In this document: one piece after another, positions 36,772 through 45,523 of the stretch | Layout: every line of letters starts with the position of its first letter | Numbering within the stretch: position 1 is the first letter of the stretch | Source of the DNA: Alteromonas genovensis | GTDB taxonomy: Bacteria > Pseudomonadota > Gammaproteobacteria > Enterobacterales > Alteromonadaceae | Reading direction: 5' to 3' | NCBI RefSeq assembly: GCF_010500895.1 | Contig: NZ_JAAAWO010000001.1 | Span: 372,001-436,000 of the forward strand | Length of the DNA: 64,000 nucleotides | Position numbers and translations under genes: made by a program | The notes under the pieces: generated by a model | Seen by the model: the letters and a program-made list of their open reading frames with translations, nothing else | What the model was told of the DNA's origin: nothing | The model's database searches: none

Positions 36772-38112
36772 TTACTTGGCTTCAGAAGAAATTAAATGAA
36801 ACTCTGTTTGTCTCCCGTCTAAGTAAGACACCGAACTACCGTCAAAAAACGCATCTTCCTCTAGCATAATCCTGACTTCTTTACCCCAATCTTCAATCAT
36901 CACCGCGGCATTTAGCTCAATCGAATATACGGTATTTTCATACATAGGATAGTCGCCTTTTATGGGGATTCCTTCTTGCGCATCCCACATACCAACGGTT
37001 GGTCCTGCTGCATGCCCGTGTAATCCAAGCGGGTGGGTATAAATAGTGGGCTTTATATTCTCTTCTATGGCTTGGGCTCGAGAGCGCTTTAAAATTTCAT
37101 TACCTGAACGACCTTTCTGAAAATTAGTGGTTAAGATATCTTGCAACCTGTTGCCCTTTGTAAGTGCGTCTTTTAGGTACTTAGGCGCATCCGTTTCACC
37201 AGGTTTTAAAATGTAGGCATGCTGCTGTTGATCGGTATTTAAGCGCAAATAGGTAATGCCAAAATCAACGTGAATAAGGTCGCCAGGTTGAATAATATTT
37301 TGTTCTGGTCGCTTGCTGAAGGCCTTTATCTGATCAAAAGCTTCGCTGTCTGCCCGTTGAATTGACACGGTTGGATGAAACCAATTTTTAAGACCTAGCT
37401 CGTTTGTTCTGTCTCTCAACCACCACACAACATCATCAGTGGTGGTAACACCAGGTGTGATCACCACATTGGAAAATGCAGTGGCAATAAGTTTATGGCC
37501 GATTTGCGTCAGTATGGGATAGAACTCCATTTCCATGTCACTGCGTGTTTCTAGCCACCCAATCGATAGCTTTTCGCCAGATACCACACGGTCTTTGTAG
37601 GCTTTTGGTAACGCTGACATAAATAGGTTTTTTTCGGTAGAGGTCATGCCGTCGGCGAGGGCAAAAGCGTCTGACGTATTGATGGCTATCTTGCTAGGGT
37701 TTCGCTGCTTGATAATGTTGGCAAGTGCTTTGAATTGATTGGGTTGATCTTCTTTATCCCAGGCTTTTTCAAAACTTTTAGCAACCGCATAGCGTGCTAC
37801 GGCTAATCGCTCTAAGGGTTGTCCCTCGCCTTGGTCATAGATGACTAACATAGTATGTCGTCTGGCCGACAGCCAAGTCGACGGGAGCATTGTTTTTAAC
37901 ACCGGATCTTCGTTGTATTCTCGAGACATAATTACCCACATGTCGATATTTTCTCGTCGCATGATGTGAGGTAAAACAGTGTCAAAACGTTGAGCGATGA
38001 TGTTATCAATGACATCACTTCGCTCCTTCATGGACAATATGTCTTGAGACCACGCGAATGGGCACGAAAATAGCGCAGACAAGAACACAATACCTATTAA
38101 TAACGCTCTCAT
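36772..38112 (-). CDS. Secreted M24-family metallopeptidase (Xaa-Pro aminopeptidase-like)
   Basis: A 446-residue protein with a signal peptide (M-R-A-L-L-I-G-I-V, cleavage near A-W-S-Q). An N-terminal creatinase-like domain precedes the pita-bread fold. Candidate metal ligands are present in order: Asp in H-V-D-F-G, Asp in N-T-D-Q-Q-Q, His in G-L-H-G-H-A-A-G, Glu in S-I-E-L-N and Glu in M-L-E-E-D. Cleavage after an N-terminal residue preceding proline is the usual activity. The export signal distinguishes it from cytosolic PepP. Confidence 0.85.
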   Translation of the reverse strand: MRALLIGIVFLSALFSCPFAWSQDILSMKERSDVIDNIIAQRFDTVLPHIMRRENIDMWVIMSREYNEDPVLKTMLPSTWLSARRHTMLVIYDQGEGQPLERLAVARYAVAKSFEKAWDKEDQPNQFKALANIIKQRNPSKIAINTSDAFALADGMTSTEKNLFMSALPKAYKDRVVSGEKLSIGWLETRSDMEMEFYPILTQIGHKLIATAFSNVVITPGVTTTDDVVWWLRDRTNELGLKNWFHPTVSIQRADSEAFDQIKAFSKRPEQNIIQPGDLIHVDFGITYLRLNTDQQQHAYILKPGETDAPKYLKDALTKGNRLQDILTTNFQKGRSGNEILKRSRAQAIEENIKPTIYTHPLGLHGHAAGPTVGMWDAQEGIPIKGDYPMYENTVYSIELNAAVMIEDWGKEVRIMLEEDAFFDGSSVSYLDGRQTEFHLISSEAK

Positions 38113-38346
38113 AATTTTCCTTTTTTGTGGTACGATTTACGACATTAGCATAGTCTGTGTTACATCGGCATGCGGTATTTTTTGCGTCAAAGATGAAAGG
38201 GTTTGCGCCGATTTGGCTGCTAATACAACAAACATTTATTTGGCTTAACAGGTGCTAAACTTACACAGATAAACTCTAACGGTTTCTGGTTGTAATAAGA
38301 GTGCAGCTAGAAAAGCGCTATTAGTGATAACAGCCCCAGTATTGAT

Positions 38347-38425
38347 ACATAGTATTAAAACATAGTATTAAAACACACTATTGAAATACAATATGGACAT
38401 ACAGTACTAACCGTACAGTATTAAC
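38347..38425. repeat. Six-copy degenerate 13-bp tandem repeat in a divergent promoter region
   Basis: Units of the type ACATAGTATTAAA begin at 38347, 38360, 38373, 38386, 38399 and 38413 (one unit has 14 bp). The first two are identical. It sits 50 bases before the solute-binding-like gene in the 363-base gap between two divergent genes, where promoters are expected. No gene was seen in the gap. Confidence 0.8.
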
Positions 38426-38475
38426 ATAAAACGGCGTCAGCGAATTGAATTGCACGTTTTAGGCAGTGATTGCAG

Positions 38476-39273
38476 ATGAAACAGATAGTTTTAGTTTTTC
38501 TCCTACTTATTCCGACCTATGCATTAGCAAAAGGGGCGGCAAACGCAGCATTGCTGTCTCAAAATGTATCTACACAAGCAAAACAAACGCCAACACAAAC
38601 ACAAACAGAACCGACAGTAGTAAAGTGGGGAACTGATGTCTGGCCTAATTATACCAATAGAGATGGAACAGGCTTTTATCACGAGCTTTTGTTTGCGATA
38701 TACTCAGAGCCTCAGTATTCTTTACGTGTAGAATATTTCCCCTGGCAACGAACACTCAAAAATCTGGCAACGGGTGAAATAGACCTTACCGGTTCGCTTC
38801 CCAAATCAGCTTCCTTTTACCAGTCTAAGTGGCCCGTCATTAACGAAGATATCAATGTTGCTTTACTTAATGATGATGCACTCAACAGCGACTATCTATC
38901 CTCCAACGTAGGTGCTTACAGAGCGGGTTATGAGGACGATGTGTTTTATGCAGCATTGCCGAAAAGTGCGAAAGGCGTTCCGGTTGAAAGCGCAGAGCAA
39001 GCATTAGCGCTTCTAAAAAAGGGCAAGGTAGATTACTTCGTCGATTTGCGCAGTATTATCACCCCGCTGATGGATAAAGAACAAACAGACCAGGACTCGT
39101 TGGTGAAAGTAAGAACAATTGGGCGATACAAGCTGTATTGGTCTTTTGTTTATAATGAACAGGGGCAGCGGTTGAAGCGGCACTTTGATGACCAAATTGA
39201 AATATTACGGAACAATGGCGTTTTGCAATCGATGTATGAAAAGTACAATTTAGAACTGCCCGTCAAAGAATAA
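38476..39273 (+). CDS. Solitary periplasmic solute-binding-like protein
   Basis: A 265-residue exported protein of the family-3 solute-binding fold. The signal peptide is M-K-Q-I-V-L-V-F-L-L-L-I-P; a Thr/Gln-rich linker follows, then K-W-G-T-D-V-W-P-N-Y-T. The lobe motif G-E-I-D-L-T-G-S-L and the C-terminal E-K-Y-N-L-E-L-P fit the family. No transporter gene is adjacent. The ATG at 38476 is preferred to the TTG at 38470. Confidence 0.75.
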   Translation: MKQIVLVFLLLIPTYALAKGAANAALLSQNVSTQAKQTPTQTQTEPTVVKWGTDVWPNYTNRDGTGFYHELLFAIYSEPQYSLRVEYFPWQRTLKNLATGEIDLTGSLPKSASFYQSKWPVINEDINVALLNDDALNSDYLSSNVGAYRAGYEDDVFYAALPKSAKGVPVESAEQALALLKKGKVDYFVDLRSIITPLMDKEQTDQDSLVKVRTIGRYKLYWSFVYNEQGQRLKRHFDDQIEILRNNGVLQSMYEKYNLELPVKE

Positions 39274-39325
39274 TATCAACGCGCCTTAAACCTCAATTCA
39301 GCACTTTATTTAGAAGAGCAACACA

Positions 39326-40327
39326 ATGCATCCTCGCAGTTACCACAACGATGGATACCCCATGGCAGCACTTTGCGCGTCATTTTCTCCATTAAAACCT
39401 CATATTATCCTCGCTAAAAGTGGCCAAAAAAGTATTGATTTTGCTCGTCCTGAGGCTGTTATTACATTAAACGCAGCGTTACTGGCGCACTATTACAATG
39501 TTAATCAGTGGCAGCTGCCAAAAGGCTACCTTTGTCCGCCTATTCCGGGTCGTGCAGACTATATCCATGGTATAGCCGACCTTCTCGTTGATTCTCAAAA
39601 GATGCCAGAGACATTGAAAAGAGATGCGAGCGACAATCAAACAAAGGTAAGTGCATTAAAAAGCGTGAATAACGTAAAAGCGCTGCTTGGCAATAAAGTG
39701 AGAGGGCTTGATATAGGTGTAGGCGCTAACGCTATCTATCCCATTATTGGATCGCAAGTTTATGATTGGTCGTTTGTAGGAAGCGATATTGATGAAGTCG
39801 CTTTTGATAATGCGTCGGCAATAGTGAGAAATAATAGCACGCTGCAGTCGCGTATTGAGATAAGAAGACAGCTGCAAACTGACAACATATTCGCGGGAAT
39901 AATTGGTGACGATGACCATTTTACGTTTACCATGTGCAACCCTCCGTTTCATAAATCTGCACAAGATGCGCTTGCCGGTAGTGCCCGTAAAAATAAAAAT
40001 TTAGCCGCGAACAGAGCAAAGCGCTCGGGCAAAAATACCCGTGCCGAGGCTGGAAAAAAATCACATGCTAAGACGAGTTTGAACTTTGCAGGCCAGGCTA
40101 ACGAGCTGTGGTGTGAGGGAGGTGAATTAGCGTTTATTCAACGAATGATAAAGGAGAGCGTTGAGTTTAAGCAAAACGTCACCTGGTTTACGTGTTTAGT
40201 GTCTAAGTCTGAGCACATAAAGCCTATCGAAAAAAGCCTAGCGTATAACCGTGCCACACAGATAAGAGTAGTGAACATGGGGCAGGGCAATAAACAAAGT
40301 CGGTTTATTGCCTGGCGCTTTGCATAG
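39326..40327 (+). CDS. rlmF: 23S rRNA (adenine(1618)-N6)-methyltransferase
   Basis: Methylates N6 of A1618 in 23S rRNA. The protein has the family start M-H-P-R-S-Y-H-N-D-G-Y and P-I-P-G-R-A-D-Y-I-H, the SAM-binding L-D-I-G-V-G-A-N, and the catalytic N-P-P-F motif at residues 205-208. A Lys-rich insert after the active site (K-N-K-N-L-A-A-N-R-A-K-R) could bind RNA. At 333 residues its length is normal for the family. Confidence 0.93.
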   Translation: MHPRSYHNDGYPMAALCASFSPLKPHIILAKSGQKSIDFARPEAVITLNAALLAHYYNVNQWQLPKGYLCPPIPGRADYIHGIADLLVDSQKMPETLKRDASDNQTKVSALKSVNNVKALLGNKVRGLDIGVGANAIYPIIGSQVYDWSFVGSDIDEVAFDNASAIVRNNSTLQSRIEIRRQLQTDNIFAGIIGDDDHFTFTMCNPPFHKSAQDALAGSARKNKNLAANRAKRSGKNTRAEAGKKSHAKTSLNFAGQANELWCEGGELAFIQRMIKESVEFKQNVTWFTCLVSKSEHIKPIEKSLAYNRATQIRVVNMGQGNKQSRFIAWRFA

Positions 40328-40346
40328 CCGTAATTTAATGGCTGCT

Positions 40347-40391
40347 GGTTTGAAACATACTCGTTTGAAACATTGTCAATTGAAACTTAAG
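40347..40391. repeat. Three-copy 15-bp degenerate repeat after rlmF
   Basis: Units GGTTTGAAACATACT, CGTTTGAAACATTGT and CAATTGAAACTTAAG begin 20 bases after the rlmF stop. It is the same kind of short downstream expansion as at 24415. The rest of the 249-base gap shows no gene. Confidence 0.6.
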
Positions 40392-40576
40392 AGGCCAGTG
40401 CAAGTGGAAAATTAAATAGACCACTTACTGCGTTTACAATTGACAACCTGAGGCTGGTGAACAATTATCGTTTATTAGCACACGGTTTATTCAGCAAACA
40501 AGATGAGTGAGTAAATTGTGCATGACTCTTTTTTATTTATTTAGCGTTTTCGATAGTTAGCCTACAGTGGGGCCAG

Positions 40577-43500
40577 ATGTTCTCTCGTTTAAATGGGCTT
40601 TTACGCTCAATACACCTTCATAGTATTACTTTTTTATTGCTGATAGTGATGCTGCTTTGCACAAAATCAATCAATGCGTTGGCATCAGAAGATTATCGCA
40701 GTGAGCGCTGGCAAGTTTCAAATGCACAAGCATTGGAAAAAGGACAGCTCATCGCCACCGATGGTCTCCCCCAAATATCAGTTCATGCGATTGCCCAAGA
40801 TACCGATGGTTTTTTTTGGTTAGGCACTGAAAATGGATTGGCTCGGTTTGATGGCAGAAAGTTTGAAATTTTAAATACCATCAATGAGCCTTCGCTTCCT
40901 TCAAATTGGATTGAGTATCTCTTTGTAGATAATGCAGGAAAGGTATGGATAGCGACCGCCAGCGGCGTAGTGAGTTATTCTAAGGGCGCGTTTAAGGCAG
41001 TTGAATTTAAGCAGTCTCAGGACAGAATAACCTATATTGATCAGTCTGCAGACGGGCAATTATGGTTTTTCGGGACGTCACTGTGGTCACTAGAGAATAA
41101 TCAGCTAGTTGCTTCGAGTGCTTTAGAGCAAAGTGAGCACTCAGAGCAAAACGAGCAGCACTTAAAACAACAGTCTCCAGAACAACAGTCTCCAATACAA
41201 CAGTATCCAGAACAGCAAAAGCACCAAGAACAGCTGCTACAGCAGCAAGCAAAGCTCAGTGCCGCTAGCATAGACGGTAATAGCATATGGCTTTTAAACG
41301 CCGATAAAACACTCGTTTATTTTGATGCTGTGACAAACGCCACCTGTGAATACCCCCTGACACGTGAGCGAGAATACGCTCAGCTTCAGGCAGCAAATCA
41401 ACGTGTTTATATTCTTGAAGACAAACGTCTTCGCTCGTTTATGCACTCAGCAGACAATTGCTCTCTCACCGAGACTCCCCAAGTTACCTCTTACGAAATA
41501 CACAAACTAACGTTAAGTAACAGCGGTTATCCACTTCTTCTTACAATGGACGGCAAGGCATATAACGTTAGCCCAGTAAAAGGCACTCTTGAGGAGTCTT
41601 GGGATCACGTAGTGACGCCGTCTTTGGTGAAAGACGTGCTTACGCTGTTTCAAGGTGATGAACTCACATTGCTTGGTACGAAGGCTAACGGCCTTGTACT
41701 ACTTTGGCCATCGGCTATTACTCGACAAGCGGCGGGTCAGTCATTCGCAAAGGCAAGGGCATGGTCATTCTTTGTTGACGATAGTGTGTACGCTGCTTCA
41801 AGTATGGGGGTATATAAGCGCATTGACGATGAGCAGTGGCAGTTGGTTATTCCCCCAAGCGCGTTAAACGGAAATGATGCATACAGTTTACAGATTGATA
41901 ACGGGACAATGTGGGTAGGCACACGCAACGGCTTATACCGTGTCAATACTGAAACATCAGCGGTTATGCCGGTAAGCGGTTTTGAAGGTTATCAAATAAA
42001 CACCCTATACAAAGACGGGAATTCCCTTTGGTTGGGGACAAATAACGGGCTATTTAAACAACAAGACGACAGCTTTATTGAGGTGATTTATTTTGCCTCT
42101 CAGTCTGTTCGCAGTATCCATCGTTCAAAGACGGGGTCGCTATGGGTAGGAACTGAATCAGGATTATATAGCGCCAATCTAGACAGCGGCAACAACACTA
42201 GTCAATGGCAACAAGTAAACATGGCTGGCGTGAGCAGTGCCTTTGTATCGAATATCACTGAGTCGCCTAATGGACACCTCTTTTTTGCTACTTATGGCGA
42301 TGGCCTGTTCCAAAAAAATAAAAAAGGCAATTGGACACAATACACCATTAAAAATGGACTGCCATTTCAAAACCTGTTCAATATCAATATTGCGGCAAAC
42401 CAACTGTGGGTTTCAGGCGCAAGCGGTATATTTTCTGTGGACTTATCGGGTCTTTATAAACAGCAAATACAACGGCATATCGTACTAAGAGACGACGGCA
42501 CGTTTACGTCAAGAAAAGACATTCGATGTTGCAATGGCGCGGGAAATAACCGAGGCGTCGTTTTTAACAACAAACTCTATTATCCAACATTAGCAGGCGT
42601 GCTGTCGGTTGATACTATTAAACGCCAACCAATGCTCTCGCCAGTAGTTATCTCCGGCGTGTATCAAAATGGCGAACGCTTCACCTTTGCCTCTTCAACT
42701 ATCGAAATTACCAACGAACGTAATTTAGAAGTGGCGTACACCATGCCAATATTTGCTGGAGAAGAGGTACCGCAATATCGATATAGGCTTACCAAGGGCG
42801 ACAGCAGCTGGGTGTATGCAGGACAACGAGAGCTGGCTTATTTTACCAACTTACCGTCGGGTGAATTCGTTTTTGAGGTATCAGCAAAACTAGGCAGTGA
42901 TGAGTGGCTACCGCCCACCACACTTTCGATAAACGTTGCGCCTTACTGGTGGGAAACCTGGTGGGCGCGAGGCGTCGCGGTAATTGTCATTCTCTTTGTT
43001 GGATGGCTGTTGTTTTCGGTGCGTACGCGAGCACTAATGAAAAGAAACGACATGCTAGAAAAAATGGTTGAAGAGCGCACCCTGGCTTACGAAAGAGTAA
43101 ACAAAGAGCTAGAGCAAAAAAATGATGCGCTTAGGCAGGTGGCCAATACCGATCCGTTAACTGGGCTTAGCAATAGAAGAGCGATAAAAGAGTATCTTCC
43201 CAAGCTCTTTGACACTATTAATGCGCGACAAATTGGTTATAAAAACGCTGAAGGCAAGCATGCAGGTAAAGAAGCATCTGAAGACATTTGCGCGTTGTTT
43301 CTTATAGATTTAGATAATTTTAAGCGGATCAATGACGAATTTGGTCATGACAAAGGCGACAGCGTGCTGACGTACGTTGCCGATGCCATAGAAAGTGTGA
43401 GTCGACCGGAGGATTGTCTGTTGCGATGGGGCGGAGAAGAATTCTTGCTCATTGTTCCTACCATCAAAAAACAAAGTTTTAAGGCGCTTAACGACAGACT

Positions 43501-43786
43501 TCATGCTGCGCTTACCAACTTGCATTATAAGCTTGGCCTTCCTTCGCCGATAACCATGTCCATAGGTGCAGTTTGGCTTCCTTGGGAAAACTCGCAAACC
43601 GACTTCCATCAGTGGGAGCATTCCATGCTGTTGACCGATTTGGCGTTATATAGAGTAAAAGAAACGGGTCGCAATGGCACCGCTTTTGTTCACACAACAA
43701 AAGGACTGAGCGACTGGCTCAACTGGTCTAAGGAAGGCATCGAAAAAGCAGAAAAGCAGGCAGTGATAACGATAGAGCGTATTTAG
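40577..43786 (+). CDS. Periplasmic propeller sensor diguanylate cyclase (Reg_prop, Y_Y_Y, GGDEF)
   Basis: A 1069-residue membrane sensor. A signal anchor is followed by a periplasmic propeller of two-component-regulator repeats (F-W-L-G-T-E-N-G-L, M-W-V-G-T-R-N-G-L, L-W-L-G-T-N-N-G-L, L-W-V-G-T-E-S-G-L), a Y_Y_Y domain, a transmembrane helix (about 795-815), a coiled coil and a GGDEF domain. The active site reads G-G-E-E-F at 952-956, and the inhibitory RxxD site is intact (Arg943-Pro-Glu-Asp946). It should make c-di-GMP in response to a periplasmic ligand, often a sugar or polymer in this class. A Gln/Ser/Pro tandem repeat (41168-41212) interrupts the propeller. Confidence 0.9.
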   Translation: MFSRLNGLLRSIHLHSITFLLLIVMLLCTKSINALASEDYRSERWQVSNAQALEKGQLIATDGLPQISVHAIAQDTDGFFWLGTENGLARFDGRKFEILNTINEPSLPSNWIEYLFVDNAGKVWIATASGVVSYSKGAFKAVEFKQSQDRITYIDQSADGQLWFFGTSLWSLENNQLVASSALEQSEHSEQNEQHLKQQSPEQQSPIQQYPEQQKHQEQLLQQQAKLSAASIDGNSIWLLNADKTLVYFDAVTNATCEYPLTREREYAQLQAANQRVYILEDKRLRSFMHSADNCSLTETPQVTSYEIHKLTLSNSGYPLLLTMDGKAYNVSPVKGTLEESWDHVVTPSLVKDVLTLFQGDELTLLGTKANGLVLLWPSAITRQAAGQSFAKARAWSFFVDDSVYAASSMGVYKRIDDEQWQLVIPPSALNGNDAYSLQIDNGTMWVGTRNGLYRVNTETSAVMPVSGFEGYQINTLYKDGNSLWLGTNNGLFKQQDDSFIEVIYFASQSVRSIHRSKTGSLWVGTESGLYSANLDSGNNTSQWQQVNMAGVSSAFVSNITESPNGHLFFATYGDGLFQKNKKGNWTQYTIKNGLPFQNLFNINIAANQLWVSGASGIFSVDLSGLYKQQIQRHIVLRDDGTFTSRKDIRCCNGAGNNRGVVFNNKLYYPTLAGVLSVDTIKRQPMLSPVVISGVYQNGERFTFASSTIEITNERNLEVAYTMPIFAGEEVPQYRYRLTKGDSSWVYAGQRELAYFTNLPSGEFVFEVSAKLGSDEWLPPTTLSINVAPYWWETWWARGVAVIVILFVGWLLFSVRTRALMKRNDMLEKMVEERTLAYERVNKELEQKNDALRQVANTDPLTGLSNRRAIKEYLPKLFDTINARQIGYKNAEGKHAGKEASEDICALFLIDLDNFKRINDEFGHDKGDSVLTYVADAIESVSRPEDCLLRWGGEEFLLIVPTIKKQSFKALNDRLHAALTNLHYKLGLPSPITMSIGAVWLPWENSQTDFHQWEHSMLLTDLALYRVKETGRNGTAFVHTTKGLSDWLNWSKEGIEKAEKQAVITIERI
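41168..41212 (+). repeat. In-frame 15-bp tandem repeat, three copies, in the propeller cyclase
   Basis: Units encode QQSPE, QQSPI and QQYPE within a Gln/Glu-rich insert (about residues 180-225) that looks disordered. The period of 15 bases preserves frame. Confidence 0.8.
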
Positions 43787-43810
43787 CGTTACCACTGCTT
43801 ATTGTTTAAG

Positions 43811-44467
43811 TTAGCCTTTCATGTTGGCAATGGTGTCTTTTCTAAGCTGTATTTTTGATTCGGCAAATGCAGCGCGAGGAAGCATTTTGAGCTTTTCAGC
43901 ATAACCGAGGGCAGTGCGAAGCACTTGATCTTGGGGTACGGCCGCGTCTAAAAAGCCTGCCTTTACTGCGTCTTTACCTTCAAATATACGAGAGAATAGT
44001 AACGCTTCGGTTTGTGATGTGAGTGCTAACCTTGCTTTGGCGAGCTCCATACCAAATGCGGGCAGCACCATGCCAATGGCCGTTTCGTTTAGCCCATATT
44101 TTGTGCCGCCGTCTTTGCCTATACGCAAATCTGCCGCCATTAGCATAATAGCGCCTAATGCAATACTGTGGCCTTCAGCCGCAACGATCACCGGCAGTGG
44201 AAAACCGTACAAACGTACGATAAGGTCTGCTCCAGCTTGAACAAGCCTAAGCTGCTCGGCTTTATCATCGCCTTTCATCACAGAAAGGTCGAAACCGCCG
44301 CAGAACTTTCCCTCTCCGCCATGAAATACCACAGCGTTTGCGCTCTTTTCTGCTTCATCAAGTGCAGTATTAAATTTCTCTATTAAATCAAATCCCACCG
44401 CATTTACTTTGCCGTCATCAAAGGTGATTACTGCAATGTCGTTCTCAATGTTAAAATCGAAAGCCAT
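43811..44467 (-). CDS. Enoyl-CoA hydratase/isomerase family protein
   Basis: A 218-residue crotonase. The oxyanion-hole segments F-C-G-G-F-D-L (about 56-62) and G-H-S-I-A-L-G-A (about 101-108) are present, and a Glu in L-N-E-T-A-I-G-M corresponds to one of the catalytic acids. It lacks the C-terminal trimerisation helices of full-length hydratases, being about 40 residues short, as in several small paralogues. The substrate is unknown. It is convergent with the propeller cyclase gene. Confidence 0.85.
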   Translation of the reverse strand: MAFDFNIENDIAVITFDDGKVNAVGFDLIEKFNTALDEAEKSANAVVFHGGEGKFCGGFDLSVMKGDDKAEQLRLVQAGADLIVRLYGFPLPVIVAAEGHSIALGAIMLMAADLRIGKDGGTKYGLNETAIGMVLPAFGMELAKARLALTSQTEALLFSRIFEGKDAVKAGFLDAAVPQDQVLRTALGYAEKLKMLPRAAFAESKIQLRKDTIANMKG

Positions 44468-44542
44468 AAGTGTTATGCCCTTTACAAATTACGTAAACTG
44501 GTATTACCAGAACCTGCATTGAGCATACGTTGCATCGAGTTG

Positions 44543-44734
44543 CTAATCAAATGCTTCATTTTCATAAATGTCTTGTACCAAAGATGTAATCACTTTCTTC
44601 TTGTACCGACGCTGTCTTCGTCGCGCCTTTGCACCATTGGCTCTCCACTGAGCACGCTTGTCGACTACTACGTCTTCCAAATCTTCTGCGCGATGAATTC
44701 TTGATGCATCTTTTGGTGATGTTCGTTGCGGCAT
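44543..44734 (-). CDS. Small basic protein of unknown function
   Basis: A 63-residue protein starting M-P-Q-R-T-S-P behind a strong GGGGGAAA ribosome site. The middle is strongly basic (A-K-A-R-R-R-Q-R-R-Y-K-K-K) and the C-terminus acidic. The charge pattern suggests nucleic-acid or ribosome binding. The ribosome site and the codon pattern make it a likely real gene; the family is not recognised. Confidence 0.6.
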   Translation of the reverse strand: MPQRTSPKDASRIHRAEDLEDVVVDKRAQWRANGAKARRRQRRYKKKVITSLVQDIYENEAFD

Positions 44735-44764
44735 AGTTTCCCCCCTCGTCACGTGAAAAAGAGC

Positions 44765-45157
44765 CTAAAAGTCGAACTTAGCTTGCTTGATTCTCCATGC
44801 CTTTGACTTATTATTTAAGGTGGTTAGGCACACTTGGTTATTCGCTATCTTTTCACAAAGCGCTTTTGCTGCTCGCGCTTGCTCCAAAGATAGATTTTTA
44901 TAAGCCGGAGATGGAATAACGTCATACCACGGGGCTTGGCAAATCGTATCTAGCACCACCCTTTGAAAGCAGTGATCGTTATGTATGGGCCATGTATTGA
45001 GTTTGTTTGCCGCCTTGGCCATAGTTGGCAATAGGATTTTGGTGAATTCCAAATATGACGCTATTGCCATTGCGTGCTCAGAATTTTCATCTTTTGCGTT
45101 AATGGCAGCAGTTGTCGACGCAGATGTCGATGCATGGAAGTGTGTTTTAACAGTCAT
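44765..45157 (-). CDS. Uncharacterised conserved-looking protein
   Basis: A 130-residue soluble protein. After a Ser/Thr/Ala-rich N-terminus comes a compact domain with H-N-D-H-C-F-Q-R-V-V-L-D, W-Y-D-V-I-P-S-P-A-Y-K-N-L and a helical end (L-E-Q-A-R-A-A-K-A-L-C). The H-C-F-x-R and P-A-Y-K-N-L blocks look like conserved family signatures, but I cannot name the family. The stop is 30 bases before the start of the basic protein gene, so the two are probably co-transcribed. A 15-bp tandem repeat lies immediately upstream. Confidence 0.6.
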   Translation of the reverse strand: MTVKTHFHASTSASTTAAINAKDENSEHAMAIASYLEFTKILLPTMAKAANKLNTWPIHNDHCFQRVVLDTICQAPWYDVIPSPAYKNLSLEQARAAKALCEKIANNQVCLTTLNNKSKAWRIKQAKFDF

Positions 45158-45193
45158 TGCGAGCGTTTACTTTTCACAGAATTATTTAACATT

Positions 45194-45283
45194 GAAGCTA
45201 TTAGCATTGAAGTTATACGCAGTGTAGTTATGAGCGCTGCAGTTATGAGCGCTGCAGTGAAATGCACTGCAAGTTATAAGTGT
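45194..45283. repeat. Six-copy 15-bp tandem repeat in a divergent intergenic region
   Basis: Units begin at 45194, 45209, 45224, 45239, 45254 and 45269. The two central units differ only at the second base (GTAGTTATGAGCGCT / GCAGTTATGAGCGCT), while outer units have drifted. The 366-base gap lies between divergent genes. The remaining 240 bases before 45524 contain a GC-rich potential hairpin near 45460-45480 and no gene. Confidence 0.85.
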
Positions 45284-45523
45284 TAGGGCCATTAATCTGA
45301 AGCATACAAAAAAGAGACATCTTGCAGGGTTACATTTGTGTAAGGCTTAACGGAAATGAAGAAGGTGAATACCAAAATCGGATTTAGATGCGAAGTGAGT
45401 GATAAATTTTAAGGTGCCCTCATTCTCACCTTGAGTTTTTACCCACATAACTTAAACTTGCGCCCTCAGGCGGCGCACCTATTTTAAACCGTGTGTCTAT
45501 TATGAACTCTGGAGCATGAGTCA

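Noticed and set aside
38347-45283. Possible CRISPR arrays
   Set aside because: The repeats are contiguous 13-16 bp tandem units with no unique spacers and no cas genes nearby.
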